A DNA stretch of 64,000 nucleotides, taken from Cellvibrio sp. UBA7661 (GTDB taxonomy: Bacteria > Pseudomonadota > Gammaproteobacteria > Pseudomonadales > Cellvibrionaceae). The first letter of the stretch is position 1. The number at the start of each line of letters is the position of its first letter. The position numbers were made by a program, and so were the translations under genes. Location of the stretch: positions 159,270 to 223,269 of the forward strand of contig DLHT01000017.1 in assembly GCA_002483365.1 (NCBI GenBank), in the 5' to 3' direction. Under the pieces are notes generated by a model. It did not search any database, had not been told where the DNA came from, and saw only the letters and a list, made by a program, of their open reading frames with translations. Positions 63,844-64,000 of this stretch are shown one piece after another.

Positions 63844-64000
63844 ATGACGATGACAAAAACCCTGATTGTATATGCTCACCTATTGGCCGCTTGTGTCGCG
63901 GTAGGTGTCCTGTTGATCCAGGATATGGCATTAGCCAAAACAAGAGGGAGAAGCCTTCCGGCCGACGTTATAAATGACTTGATCAAGGCTGCAAATCTGG
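63844..64000 (+). CDS. Start of a membrane protein, cut by the window end
   Basis: The frame begins ATG at 63844 with AAAGG 5 nt upstream and is still open at the last base, giving 52 codons. The N-terminus (TLIVYAHLLAACVAVGVLLIQDMALA) is a transmembrane helix typical of small integral membrane proteins, followed by a Lys/Arg-containing cytoplasmic start. The family is not recognised. A second ATG at 63850 is an alternative start. Confidence 0.55.
   Translation, partial: MTMTKTLIVYAHLLAACVAVGVLLIQDMALAKTRGRSLPADVINDLIKAANL

Noticed and set aside
63630..63977. A 115-codon plus-strand open frame after tadA
   Set aside because: Its translation shows no domain, has runs of rare composition and overlaps out of frame the better-supported membrane-protein start at 63844.
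1..64000. tRNA, rRNA, CRISPR array, prophage or intact IS
   Set aside because: Intergenic gaps were read by eye for T-loop-like GGTTCRANNC sequences, regularly spaced repeats and transposase motifs; none were found. A tRNAscan or CRISPR search would be decisive.

Overview
The window reads as a chromosomal segment of a gammaproteobacterium. The best guess is a Cellvibrio-like member of the Cellvibrionales, or a close relative of Pseudomonas. This rests on gene order and protein resemblance, not on a search. The core dapD-arsC-like-nth-dapC-glnD-map // rpsB-tsf-pyrH-frr-uppS-cdsA-dxr-rseP-bamA-skp-lpxD-fabZ-lpxA-lpxB-rnhB-dnaE-(CBS)-accA is the arrangement known from Pseudomonas. Coding density is high. 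I see no tRNA, rRNA, CRISPR array, prophage or intact insertion sequence.

Layout. 1-4.8 kb: the 3' part of a Gld-type ABC exporter operon (ATPase, fused permease/GldG-like protein, DUF4340 protein). 4.9-12.6 kb, minus strand: map, glnD, dapC, nth, ArsC-like reductase, dapD and a YebC/PmpR-family gene, covering nitrogen sensing, lysine/peptidoglycan precursor synthesis and DNA repair. 12.7-13.9 kb: a lone uxuA (mannonate dehydratase) with its own terminator and a palindromic operator candidate, set between map and rpsB. 14.0-34.6 kb, plus strand: translation (rpsB, tsf, frr), UMP kinase, isoprenoid carrier and phospholipid synthesis (uppS, cdsA, dxr), envelope proteolysis and outer-membrane assembly (rseP, bamA, skp), lipid A synthesis (lpxD, fabZ, lpxA, lpxB), then rnhB, dnaE, a CBS-domain protein and accA.

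34.6-48.2 kb is mixed: ygiQ, a periplasmic rhodanese, an unrecognised single-pass protein, a DUF3820 gene, yciH, a serine beta-lactamase-like hydrolase, slyX, a PAS-GGDEF-EAL protein, bepA, a TusA-like gene and a secreted M16 peptidase. 48.6-52.9 kb is aceE-aceF. 53-56 kb holds a lipoprotein esterase, a DUF1287 protein, a VanZ-like protein and mobA. 56-59.4 kb is one very large CPBP-type membrane protein. 59.5-64 kb carries pdxH, a quinone oxidoreductase, a 165-bp inverted-repeat element, a class III CoA-transferase, a DUF1653 gene, tadA, an AT-rich stretch and the start of a membrane protein cut by the window end.

The window is mostly housekeeping, and I found no convincing new multi-gene system. 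The observations most worth following are a calcium-loop-like insertion in the extracellular loop 6 region of BamA, a MITE-like element with 31-nt terminal inverted repeats, the duplicated architecture of the 1116-residue CPBP protein, the orphan uxuA with its operator candidate, and the structured leader of rpsB. Several start codons were moved from the longest reading frame on the basis of ribosome-binding sites and family alignment; each case is noted.
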